Shown here: positions 1 through 15,315 of the stretch, piece by piece
Layout of the letters: every line of letters starts with the position of its first letter
Numbering within the stretch: the stretch's first letter is position 1
Assembly: GCF_004379255.2 (NCBI RefSeq)
Contig: NC_056035.1
Location: 38,816,773 to 38,880,772, forward strand
Origin: Salvia splendens
Lineage: Eukaryota; Streptophyta; Magnoliopsida; Lamiales; Lamiaceae
Direction of reading: 5' to 3'
Length of the DNA: 64,000 bases
The notes under the pieces: model-generated
What the model saw: only the letters and a program-made list of their open reading frames with translations
What the model was told of the DNA's origin: nothing
The model's database searches: none
Translations under genes and position numbers: made by a program

Positions 1-387
1 AAAGACCATGAATTGAAAATTTGGGAATACTGGAGTTCATGATTGATTATGACTCTGATTTCAATTTTAAAAAGATTTAGCTATTTGGCGGCAAAATACA
101 TTTGCTAGTGATAACCGAATAACCGGTTGATTATCCCGTACTCAATAACCATAACTCGGGTACATTTTAATTTCGAATTTTGTTGTGCTTGGAAGCCGGT
201 TCTAAACCATAACTCGGGTACATTTTAATTTCGAATTTTGTTGTGCTTGGAAGCTGGTTCTCGATTAGAACCGAGCATAGGTCTGGTCATAATCGAATAT
301 AGTGCTCGTATAACTTATTATTCTATTAATAAAAGACATAAAATTAATGAAAAATGATCCATGAATAAGAAAATAATGAGTGATAAT
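1..387. other. Intergenic sequence downstream of the LBD gene
   Basis: No coding signal is visible. The notable content is a 58-bp tandem duplication, listed separately. The stretch directly below the LBD stop codon at 388-390 is AT-rich and probably holds its 3' untranslated region. Confidence 0.5.
147..262. repeat. Two-copy 58-bp tandem repeat
   Basis: The unit beginning AACCATAACTCGGGTACA occurs at 147-204 and again at 205-262, with about one difference (GCCGG against GCTGG). Near-identity points to a recent local duplication. No function is apparent. Confidence 0.85.
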
Positions 388-834
388 TTATAACATAGGA
401 AGAGATTGGTCGAGCAAATAGGAAGGTTGAAGAGCAGTGGTAATAGCGGCCTTAATGGTAGCTAATTGGTACTCGGCGACCTTCAACTGTTCATTCAACT
501 GATCGACGATCCCGGCACATCCGTAAACGGGATCCTTGATCCTGCAATAGGCCTCATAGCACAACGTGTTCGCTGCTTCCCCGCGATAGCTCACCGGAAG
601 ATCCTACTCATTTTTTTTTGAAAAAAATCAATGCTTCCATTCACTACAAATATATGAAAATGTGTATTAATTAGCCATTACCTGAAGTATCTTCCCAACA
701 TTGCTAGCGCCAAAAATCTTGTGAACATAGGCAAAGCGCCGCGGATTGTTTGACGGAAAATATGGCGCGAAAATGCAATCCGACGGGCATCTTCTCCTCA
801 AATGCTTGCACGCTGCGCACCGGCTAGAATTCAT
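388..834 (-). CDS. LOB-domain (LBD) transcription factor, LBD23/24-like, two exons
   Basis: Minus-strand gene. Exon 1 is 834-682 (51 codons) and exon 2 is 603-388, with a GT-AG intron at 683-604 in the usual LBD position just after the GKILQ motif. The product is 122 residues. Residues 6-20 carry the Cys block CX2CX6CX3C (CAACKHLRRRCPSDC), the zinc-finger-like DNA-binding motif of the family. The GAS block follows (FGASNVGKIL), and then a DPVYGC motif before a Leu-rich helix that stands for the dimerising coiled coil. The whole protein is little more than the LOB domain, which fits the small LBD23/24 group of class I. Family members are plant nuclear transcription factors in organ boundary and lateral organ development; the role of this copy is inferred only from family. 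The exon 1 start is the only ATG just before the Cys block. Confidence 0.93.
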
Positions 835-934
835 CCTTTTCTGATGTTGAATTACGTCCCTCTCTTACTTTGTAATGGAGTAGTATTTGCTTATCAAGAA
901 GATCTAATATTGGATTTTGGTTTCTTATGCTACA

Positions 935-941
935 TTTTATA
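935..941 (-). promoter_or_regulatory. Putative TATA box of the LBD gene
   Basis: TATAAAA on the minus strand, about 100 bp upstream of the ATG at 834. The spacing suits a core promoter with a short 5' leader. Inferred from motif and position only. Confidence 0.5.
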
Positions 942-944
942 GTG

Positions 945-3808
945 AAAGTGAAAGATATTAACATTTTGTAACGGCTATGTCTTTAAATTGTGTAAATTTC
1001 ACTAAATTTGAGATTCCATACTTAGAATTAGATAGCTCAAATCATGCAATTTACATAATGATTTTGTGCTTTCCTTTTTCACCTATAGTTGGTTTCACAT
1101 TGTTGTATGGTTAGTGCTAATTATTATCATATGTTCATATTATAATTAAAATAGTATCACAATTCAAAATAATCCATAAAAAAAATGTGTCAGTTATAAA
1201 GCAAAACAAATTAATGAGGAGTATGTAGTTGAGAAAAAGTCGTGCTATATAATATTTTTATTCGACTTTTTCGAGCATTCCTTTTACTCTGCCGACATTA
1301 GTAGATATTAAATTTCCCATAAATAACTAAAATGTTTTTGGTGATGAGTAATTAGTCGTATAATGATATTTTGGAAACAATACTAGTTAAGGGAAAATCT
1401 AATTACATTAACGTACTAAATTTCAGTCGTTAAATTATTTTGACAAAAAACTACTACTATAATGTGTGGTTTCCAACTCAATCAAAATTAAAAAGACCAT
1501 CACTTTTATTTTTGGATCACTTCCCCACTAGTATGATTACTTTCTATTTCTACTTAAATACTCCACTGTTACAAAATTAAATTGACCCACTTTTAGCGGG
1601 TAGAGAACATAGCATATTCATTTGATTTTGGAATTACTACTCTGTGTTTGTATTTTTGAAGTTGAAATAATGTATCAATAGTAGCATAGTATCAATTCTT
1701 ATTTCTCTTTCTTTGGTTTACATCACTGCTTTGGATGGTGCATATAGTAGTGTAGTACACTAGTACCATAAATGACATTAATTATGGGCAATACAGCTGT
1801 TTGGTTTACTAGACTCATTTCTGGAAGGCCCGAGTATTGTCAACCGGCCCGCACTATTCCTCTTATAAATGATGTTTTTGAATTCTTGGATGAAAGGTGG
1901 TTTTTAATTATGTTCTTGAAAGACACACCAGAAATGAAGCTAAACTTACTAATATACTCCTTCATCTATTTCTACTGGGCGCAGATTTTGGGGCATTTAA
2001 AAATTTTAAGTGGCAATTTAATCAAAGTCTACAAAATGGCAGTGTCATTTATTACCACAGAAGGAAATCTTTTGCCAAAAACGAGTCCAAACCTTACAAC
2101 ATGAACACTAGAATTAATTAAAAAGGACGTGGGTCATACCCAATTTAATCTCACAAGAAATAATTCTACTCATTCCTAAACAAGCAAACTGAACGAGTCC
2201 TAAGGTGGATTTTTTTTTCCCGGATGGGCTATACATGGCTGTTATGGGCTACCAAATACTAAGATATTAGGCTGGGCTACATAATTGTTACGAGCTGTCA
2301 AAAAAATGTTTGGGCAAATTGCCAAGAAAACAATAAACCAAACAAATCATCAAATTTGGATTCATTCTGGATTATCCCATGGTGAAAATTTTCAATCACT
2401 TTTATATAATATATTCTTCATATTTCTAAGCTAAACAATACCGTTTTCTTTGTAAAAATAGACAATATTGCTTAATGCAATGATGGTGATGTTCATGTAT
2501 GATATTTTGGCTGACATATTAGATATAATTTTATAATAGAAAATCACCATGAGATAATTGAGAATAAACCCAAACTTCGTGATGGGATTATAATTTCACT
2601 AATATGCCCTAAGTATTGAATTCGTGATGATGAATGTGATTCCAAATTTACAAATATTAAAGTTTGTTGGTAGCAAAATACATTTATAGCAAAAAAGGTG
2701 CACATTGATTGGGTAGGTGCGGGGATCACTTGTCCTAAATATCACTAGTGTAGTCAACATTAATCTAGAGTTTCCTTTGCTAGCTTATATGTAAAATAAA
2801 GTGTTTGAAAGTTATTGTTGGGAGATCTTAAATAATAGCACTAGTAATTTTAAAATGTCAAATTGACCAAAAATTGGAGTGATTATTGGTCAACGATGTT
2901 TTCATGGAGTAGAGCTGTGCGAAAAATGGTTCTATCACAAGTTTAAAATTCTTATTTCCGCATAGAAAATAAAATTTGAAGGGGAATTTGACATGAATGT
3001 CATGGAATTGCTCATCCATATTCTAAAATTGGAAAAGTAATAGAGTTGGAAGTCAAATATTTATTAGAAAAGTACTCTATAATTGAGTTGAAAGCCTCAT
3101 ATGTGTGTTTTTGTTTAGCATGAATTTTAACATTAATTTGAAGTCGGATAGAAAATCTGTTATGGAAGGGATTGTAGCCTTGTTCGGTCCAACCCTATAA
3201 TTTAGTTAGTGCTCTAATAACCGAATGGTCATAAACGAGGCTACATAATAAACATGCTTTTATAATGGTATAGTAATTATTGAAATGCTAGAAATATTCA
3301 AATATTTTTAAAATAATAACACATTCAATATTTAGAAGATAAAATGCCGTGTTTAAAATGAAAACTACCCCTAAAAGAATTTTCCTTTCTTAATGTAGAA
3401 GTTGCGAAATTCGATCACGGGACGGAATCACCCAAACAATTCATATTATAATGAAAAGTCACATCTTCTCAAAATCAATTTCTTATTAAAAACTAAATGA
3501 TCCATCTATCCATATTTTATATAGGAAAAACTCTCTCTCAACCTAACAACAATACAAAATCATATACTAGTAATAAAGAAAAAAGTATCGATTAGTTATC
3601 AACCTAATCGATCATTATGATTTATGCATGCTTTAGAAGTTTGAACCTAAATTAGTCAAAACAATCAATGACATAATCCACTACACCATACTTACGGCAT
3701 GAGACACGCATATAGCATTAAAATAAACAAATATTCAACGTGCCAAATATTTTAATTTTCACTAATATTTCTGTAAGTACATTAAATACTACTCCTTGTA
3801 AGTTGTAA
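945..3808. other. Gene-free AT-rich spacer
   Basis: I see no conserved protein. The open frames at 1772-2121 overlap each other in two frames and encode low-complexity residues with no recognisable domain. The sequence is AT-rich with homopolymer runs and probably contains old unrecognisable transposon remains. Confidence 0.5.
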
Positions 3809-5335
3809 GAGCATTAGCAATGGGGCGCGCGCCCTATGCACCTACATGTCATCTTTTTTATCCTTCTATCCTTCTAATTGCAGTGGGGCGTCCTATATGT
3901 TTTACTATTATTTAGTTAATTAATTTAAATATTTTCAAAATATATAATGCAAACTAATTAAAAAACGCAACGATTAAATAAAAACCAACGAAGACTGCAT
4001 TGATTAAACAAAAGTTACACGATTCAAGTTGGCTAAAATCTACGAAATTCCCAACTTCCGGCGCAGCTCATCGATCAACCCCCAGAGGTATTCGGCTTTG
4101 GCGGGTCCGTACACTTCTCGAGGGCCATGTGCATCTGCAACAAGTCCGCGCCATCGAGGTTGTTGCCAACTCCACATACGTGGCGGCCGTCGGGATCGGG
4201 GTCGGGATCGGGATCGGGATCGGTCGAGGATGATGTCGTCGTCGCCGTCACCTTCCCCTTGTTCTTCGCAGCCTTGACGTCTATGGGACGCCGAGAGGAC
4301 ATCGGTGTGCCGGAACTCTCATCCTCCGCGTACGTCCGGTTGAGGTCCACCGGACGAGTTCCGCTTTCGTCCTCTTTGTCGCACCGGTGTGCAGAATCCC
4401 GCCTTGGAATTTCTGATTGTCCCTCAAGAGCGCCCAGATGTTGAAATGCTTGAAGTCACTGTACATGGACTGGTAGACAACAACGCTCTATCGCGCACAT
4501 CGCTCAAGCTCTAGCCGCTACCCTGCTCCCTCGAGCACTTCTCGTACTCCGCCGCGAACAAGTTGACTTGCTTCTTCACCTGGTCCCAGTGCTTGCGGAG
4601 CTGCTCCCTATGACGCTTGTACGCGCTCGACGGCTTCGCCTCATTGTAGCGCTCGGCGATGCGCTCCCGGTATGCAAGCTGCTTTTGGTTGTTCGCGAAT
4701 ACCGGGTCCTCCGAAATATCCACCCAACACCTCGCCAAGATGAGGGTTTTATCCGGTTGGTAGTTCGTCCTCCCAAGGCGTACTCTTCATTCGTTTCCGA
4801 AGGTGGCACCTTGTACGACCGGTGCCGAATCCGCTTCTTTACGGCGGGGACGGCAGCGGCGGATGGGGTGGCGGTGGCGGCGGCGGCGTGGCGGGAGGGG
4901 GCGACGGGTCGGGTTGGAGACGGCTCCATGTCAGACAAACCGTACGAATCCGTACTGAATTCGGGATCGTACTGCGCGTTGGCGTCGAACGACCGATATT
5001 CGTCGGGTTCTGTACCCGGCCAACGCGCATCACCCCCAAACATCGGACTGTTGAGACTTGAATCCATTTCGTAGTAAATGTGAGTTTCGAGAGTGGAATC
5101 GTGAAATGAAATGTTACAAATTAAGGTGGGGTAGGGGTATTTAAACAAATTTTTCGAATTTAGCATTAAAAAAAATCAAAACGCGTGCCATCGGGCGCGC
5201 TTCTACCGCGGACGAAGCATAGGGCGTGGGCTTAGGGCGTCGCATCGTCCAGGCACCCACAATGGTGCCTGATGGCGCGTCCAAGGACGATGACATGCAT
5301 CGGGTGCGCCTTCGGGCGCCCCATTATGGATGCTC
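3809..5335 (-). mobile_element. PIF/Harbinger-type element, copy 1 (1527 bp)
   Basis: The ends are inverted repeats: GAGCATTAGCAATGGGGCG on the left and the reverse complement of GAGCATCCATAATGGGGCG on the right. They are flanked by a 3-bp TAA duplication (3806-3808 and 5336-5338), the hallmark of PIF/Harbinger transposons. The only protein inside is a broken Myb-like ORF on the minus strand; no DDE transposase is visible, so the element is non-autonomous. GC-rich subterminal DNA stands out against the AT-rich flanks. Confidence 0.88.
4075..5067 (-). pseudogene. Decayed PIF/Harbinger Myb-like ORF (Myb/SANT-like, NAM-associated)
   Basis: Reading down from the ATG at 5067 the protein begins MDSSLNSPMFGGDARWPGTE, matching the sister copy at 46.5 kb. 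The frame is lost near 4755, resumes in another frame at 4738 (MARCWVDISEDPVFANNQ, the Myb/SANT-like part), and stops near 4511 after REQGSG. Pieces of the C-terminal NAM-associated part continue in other frames (for example ALLRDNQKFQGGI near 4430). At least two frameshifts make it non-functional. A GGGATC microsatellite near 4191-4222 encodes an Asp-Pro run. Such proteins are the DNA-binding partner of Harbinger transposase; genome pipelines often mislabel them as glutathione S-transferase T3-like. Confidence 0.82.
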
Positions 5336-6780
5336 TAAGGATGATTTTTTTTAGGTATCAATCTGATTTAATTTTATATGTATCAAATGCGCTAAAATAT
5401 CAACAGCTGAGTCAGATGCACCAAAGAAAGAAAAGAAATAATTTTGCTAGTTCTTAAATCATCATAATCGTTTTTATACGAATGATATATCCAAATAAAG
5501 GTAAATTATATATAAAAAACATTAAAATTTGATCAATTTCTTATCATTCCGATAACTTTAAAAAAATATTCTACTTGATTATATCATAATCATAATATTT
5601 TTCTCAATTGGCCTCTAGTTTGAAAAAATTAAGCCTGATGCTAACAGAAAATACACATAAGCCACGTCTTTAATTTTATAAATCAAAACATTTTAATACA
5701 CTTAGTTACTGTGATCTTTAATTCTACACATATATGTACTACTTCAATATATTAAGACATGCAAACCATCGAAATTTTTCATCTTGAAAAAAAAACGGAG
5801 TATTGGATCCTAAAATCACAAACTTTTGTCGAAATTTGTTATTTCTCGTGAACTTTAAAGTTGATTGGAAAAAACAATGAAACTTAAGCTTTGTAGTAAA
5901 GTTTTCACAAAATCAGTTTTTTCCAAATATTCACCACAAGGGACCAGTTCAGGATTTTCTGACAAGTTCATGGAAAATCTTGTCATGGAAAATAACAAAT
6001 TGGACCAAACTTTATGATTTTAGAGGCTATTTAACTTTACTAAATTTCTCATTTGAAATATTTGCTACACTGAAAATATTATTTAACGAGTAACATTGAT
6101 TAGATGAATGAAATATGATCACTTGGATCTGAATCTCATAGTAAAACACATAGTAAAATAGATTACACACATTTAATGTAATATGAGATTTAGTAAAGTA
6201 ATTTGATCTATTGAATCACACATTTTGACCTAGTTTGGTGGAGTATTTCATATGAACTTAAAATTTGGTCAGACAAAATCATGAACTTGTCCTTGTAGTG
6301 AATTTTCCATGACTTGGGAAAAAACGATTTCGTAGAAAATTTACTATAAAGTCTAAGTTTATGATTTTTGCGACCAACTTATAGTTTGAAGGAAATATTT
6401 TGTTTCGGCTAACATATAATTTTATATATTAGTATCCCATAAAACAATTATAGAATTATACTCACATTATTACTCTCTTTGCCCGTGATTAAGAATTCAG
6501 ATTATTTTTACTATAAATGTAATTAATAATCACATTCCACTGAGTTGTACTACTCAAATTTCATTAAAATTTTTATACAAGCGAGACTCATAGGAGAATA
6601 CTCATAATAGGTGTAAGAAAATATAGTATTCCTATAAAGAGTGACAAATTTATACTCCAACTAGGTGGGGTCACAGCCAGATTTTAATTAGTGAATAGTA
6701 TAATGTCACAATTTATGAATATGAATGTAATAAGCGTCCGCATCAAACAGATCGCAGCATTCGCACCTGTCTTCTCTTAG
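5336..6780. other. AT-rich spacer upstream of PECT1 with foldback MITE relics
   Basis: No gene is seen. It contains the foldback sequence at 5807-6030. A related fragment at about 6240-6400 shares phrases on bound protein-free DNA such as TTTGGTC, AAATCATGAACTTGTC and CATGAC. Together they look like an old MITE family. Confidence 0.45.
5807..6030. repeat. Imperfect inverted repeat, probable MITE
   Basis: The left arm (TCCTAAAATCACAAACTTTT, running into AAATTTGTTATTTCTCGTGA) is repeated in inverted form at the right end (TAACAAATTGGACCAAACTTTATGATTTTAGAGG). The arms are about 45 bp and imperfect. Target duplication is unclear, so the superfamily is undetermined. Confidence 0.55.
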
Positions 6781-7816
6781 AGCTTAAGAGAAGTGATTAT
6801 TCATATATTGCCGACGACCGAATTTCAAATTCATGTGGTCACCATCCAAATTTCAAAATATTTAACCCTTTTCTCTTCCCATAAAATCGGTCCTTATTCT
6901 CAGATTCCCCCAATTCATTTCCCCCTTTGTTTTCATTCTCGAAACAAAGATCCAATCTTCTTTTTTTTTTACCATTTTTTCTTACAGAGAAATTGCGAGA
7001 TTCTCATTTGTAAATCGAGAAAAATTGGTGACGCGGGAGGCACCAACCAAGATAAAAGGTGAAGAATCTCCACTGACACGACACCCCTTTTGTTTTGATT
7101 CCCAACTTTTTGTGCAATTTTTACATCATGGAAATTCATTTTATACTCATGATTTCGTTTTTTTTGTGTGTGTAATCGTATTTAATACGCGTATTTACCT
7201 CCACACTTTTTCCTGTAATTTCTCGAAGTTCCCACCAGCCTCTTCTACCTGCTTTTCTCTGGTTCGTTACAATTCGGTTTTATTTGAGTCTCGATTCTGT
7301 TTACGTTGCGTGAGATGACATTATTGTTAAATAGGGGTTTATTGAGGGGAAACATTGGATGTGGTTGAAGAATAGATTTGTTGCTTTGATTTGAATGAAG
7401 TGTCTTTGTGAAGATTGCGGTATGGTGCTCATGTTTTATGCAGATCTTGTTCTCGAAAATTCATGGCATATTCTTCAAAATTGTTAATTGCTCTGATAAA
7501 AACTGATGCTTAGAAATGTTTTTGATTCCATGTTTTCCTTCTCAATTTTGTTGTTGATCTACTTTTCCTTCCTCACTCCATGTCTACCTTTTGTTGTATT
7601 TTGATTTGAGTGTATGATTTGGGGTATGGTTATTGTGAGAGCAAATCCTGTAAAATTGAAGTGATTGAACTTAGTGATCTAACTCAAAACTCAGATATGG
7701 TTCAAAAGGATTGGATTTCTTGCAATTTGTACTTGTTCTCACATTTGGTGTGATTCCCTTAAAGGTTTGTGTCTCCTCTTGTATTGATTACAAAGGACCA
7801 AAGCAAGAGAAGGCAG

Positions 7817-12194
<4,378 letters not shown>

Positions 12195-12680
12195 GGTTAG
12201 GCCAGAGACGAGGCCCCGGAGAATTGAGAGATTGATGCTCCCCTCCTGTTGAGGTGATTCATGGGCAGATCGAATCCCTCTATATAGTTTTGTTCTTAGG
12301 AATCCGTCGAGAAGAAAAGAAAAGAAAAGAAACAACCTAGGACTGTCGATTCTTTTGTAGCATTTTATTCTGCTTTTATATAGCAGTTTCACCTCTGTGT
12401 TTGTAAATTATCAGATGCCATGCCACCTTTTTCATTCGTTTATTTTTGGGCATCTCCGGCTTCGGTAAGCCCTATGGGAGGCCTAGTTGCGCTTGTTTTG
12501 CTATTGAGATGAGATCCCGCTTCGTACCTTCTCACGTAGGTTCGACAAAAAAAATATTGATCGAGTCACCACGGCTATGAGGTAAATGGTGAATGTTTTT
12601 AAGAAAAAAGGACAATACGAAAATCAAATTGATGCCCAAGATCCTTTTTCGACTTCAATTATATTTTTGTTATGGTGTTA
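12195..12680 (+). other. PECT1 3' region
   Basis: The sequence after the stop codon is probably 3' untranslated region for about 200-250 bp (TGTAAATTATCAG near 12400 is a plausible end zone). No other gene is visible before the Harbinger MITE at 12681. Confidence 0.5.
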
Positions 12681-13283
12681 GAGCATCAGCAATGGCGCCC
12701 GTCCCGGCGTGCCGAAATCTTGCGGCAGACGTCCGCCATTGTGCATGGTATGCACGGATATGGAATTCCGCTGAGGATACAGCAGTTCCGCGGCGTTAAG
12801 CGGAATTCCGTCGCGACGGGCGTGCTGACGTCCGCCATTGCGTTGACTCTCACGGACGTCCGCGCGGAATTCCCGTTTATTGCATTAATTTTTTTTTTAA
12901 TTTCTATATATACGGCTAGTTGAACTGCATTTCATTCGCACCACTCGTTTTAACTATTGAAGTTGTCGTTGTTGATGTAGTTTTTAATTATTGAGATTTT
13001 TTTTAATTTGGTGAAATGTACTTTCCTTTTTTTATTTAATGGATTTTTTTTCCTATTTGTGTCGAAATTTTAATTCCGTAAATTGTTTAATTCCGGAAAT
13101 TGTTTAATTTGTGAATTTGTGGTTTTTTTAATTATGAGAAGTCCTTCGGGAAGTCCTTGGGGATGTCCGCCACTGTGCAGTGGGAAGTCCTTATGACATG
13201 ACAGTGCAGTGGGAAGTCCGTTTGACGTGACAGGAGGTGTTTTTGGGAATTTCGCGGGGAATTCCGCGCCACTGCTGATGCTC
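12681..13283. mobile_element. Harbinger-type MITE (603 bp), family shared with 55.5 kb
   Basis: Ends GAGCATCAGCAATGGCGC and its inverted partner (CACTGCTGATGCTC) are flanked by TTA on both sides (12678-12680 and 13284-13286). Subterminal DNA is GC-rich with repeated GGAATTCCG and GTCCGCCATTG phrases, while the centre is AT-rich. No protein is encoded. Confidence 0.88.
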
Positions 13284-14290
13284 TTATGTCATAAAAAATT
13301 TACTATATATTGATTTAAAATTAATTATATAAATATCATTAGACCGTGTTCTGATGTTCATCAACAACCACCCAACCAACGGGTTGTAGTGTAGTTGGCA
13401 GCACGAAACTGTGGTGACCTTGATGTTGATAGTATAATTTAATTAAGTAATTAGATATTGCTTTTATATTTGAGTAAGTGGCACGGAAAATATGTAATTC
13501 ATGTAAATATGTTTGGGTAGACGATTCTCAATATCTTTTGATCCATATTTCTTAATAAATAAAAGTTTTGTTTTGAGACAAACACGACATTCATTATAAT
13601 TATTTGATGTTATTGAATCTCGTTGACCAAGAATTTTCGCTAACGTGTTTACTCTATAATCTATATCAACTACGCTCATTATCATTCATAAATGCATGGT
13701 TATCATCCCGTGATAGGGATTAGCTTGCTTTAATTATTTTTTATGCCAAAAGAAAGAAGTTTATGGACAAATATTAATAACCAATAATTTCAAAGCTACT
13801 GTTGCTATTAGCTTGGAGCACAACCTAATTGTTATTTTTTGTCTATTTAAATGTCGCAGTTGGGTTATAAATTATGATGGAAACATATAAATTGACTAGG
13901 TCAAAAATTACACAAACTGGCCTGGATTTCATAAGGTAATTTGAAATATCTATTTTGATAATAAGATGTAATATTGATTAATAAAAAAAGATCGAATGGT
14001 ATTTTGAGAATTTATTTTAGTAATAAGATAAATATAATATGAATTAATAAAATAATGATATAAAGATAAATAAAGACTAGATTTTGTAAAATATTTGAAG
14101 GATTTATTTTAATAATAAAGTTATATTTTAATAAAATAAAGGAAATAAATATCAAAGAAAAAATATACTCCTTGTTAGGCTATAATTTTTTTTTATGGTA
14201 TGAATTTTTTTACGCTCAGACTCGAGAAGAACAATGATGATTTTTTGGCTCAATTCTAAGGAATATTTAAGTTATTTTACGATCTCCCTC
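13284..14290. other. Spacer between PECT1 and DOT2
   Basis: AT-rich DNA with no supported gene. The minus-strand frame at 13464-13685 has no recognisable domain. Confidence 0.5.
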
Positions 14291-15275
14291 TCTTGTATAG
14301 ATTGGATAAATTTGGGCCTGATTTGTACCTTATATTTATAGGCCCAAAAAATAAGTTTCCTTCCACATTAAGCCCAGTTTTAAGAGTTGCTCTTAATATA
14401 TACACACTAATCTTCGACATTGCATCTGTCTCTTCATTCATCATCTTCTTTTCCCGTTGCTCGATCTCTCTCGTGTCCGGTTGAACTTGAAGGTGATTAC
14501 TGTACCTTTCCGTTATTATTGTTTGAAAAAGTGATTTAGTTTCATGTATTTTAAATTTGCGCGGATATTTTTCGGTTTATTGCTGTGGTATTAGTTAATT
14601 GAAACCCTAATACCGTCTCCACTTTTTTCGTTTGCGATGAATTTGAGGTTCTAGCATGAATTTATGTAGTTTAATGTTTCTCTTAATTTAACAGAAAAAT
14701 CAAGAGCTTTCGGTTTTTGTTGGTGTATATGTGTGTTTATTATCGCCTATTTCACATCATTAGGTCTGGCCAATAAGGTAGGGTTGTTATATGCTGTTAT
14801 GTTATCGAGGCTGGACATTGCTGTCCGTAGCTCGCGTTTGTTGAAGCTAACTTCTGTGTTCTGTTAATGATGCCTGAAATCCTTCAAAAAATTTTAAAAA
14901 AAACTTACTGCTGGTTTGGATTTTGGAAGGAAAAAAACTTGGTTATTAGTAGTGCTTGAAACAACTAGATATCTAATTGGTTTTCAGGAATCAGTAATTC
15001 AGTATTTGGGTTTTTCTTCCGGAGAATGGTTGATGCTGCTTTTGGAGAGTTCTCTTTTAATTTTTCTTTATATTGTCTGCTACATAGCCTCTCTTTTTGT
15101 TCAATTATTTTAATGAAGTTTAGAAAATCAATAAGTTGCATGTCTAATGCTGATTCCTTTAGTGGTATAATGGTATCAGTATCTTTGAATGCTTCTCACC
15201 GCTCTTCTTGAGTTATTATTTGATTATGTAGATGTTAGTCAAATAAATAATTAATTCATGTTTTTGTATCCTCAG
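14291..15275 (+). promoter_or_regulatory. DOT2 promoter and probable 5' UTR with leader intron
   Basis: GGGCC and GCCCA elements at about 14312-14375 (TTGGGCCTG, TAGGCCCAA, AAGCCCAG) resemble the site II motifs common in plant housekeeping promoters. CT-rich DNA at 14425-14475 looks like the first untranslated exon. A good donor (AAG then GTGATT) at 14493 and an acceptor (CCTCAG) ending at 15275 would define a leader intron of about 780 bp. The intron is inferred from splice signals alone. Confidence 0.5.
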
Positions 15276-15315
15276 ATATTTTGTGAACACTGCATTCTAT
15301 CTGAAGGCAATCATC

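Noticed and set aside
1772..2121. Two overlapping plus-strand frames of 110 and 74 residues
   Set aside because: They overlap in different frames, have no domain, no splice partners and the base composition of the surrounding spacer.
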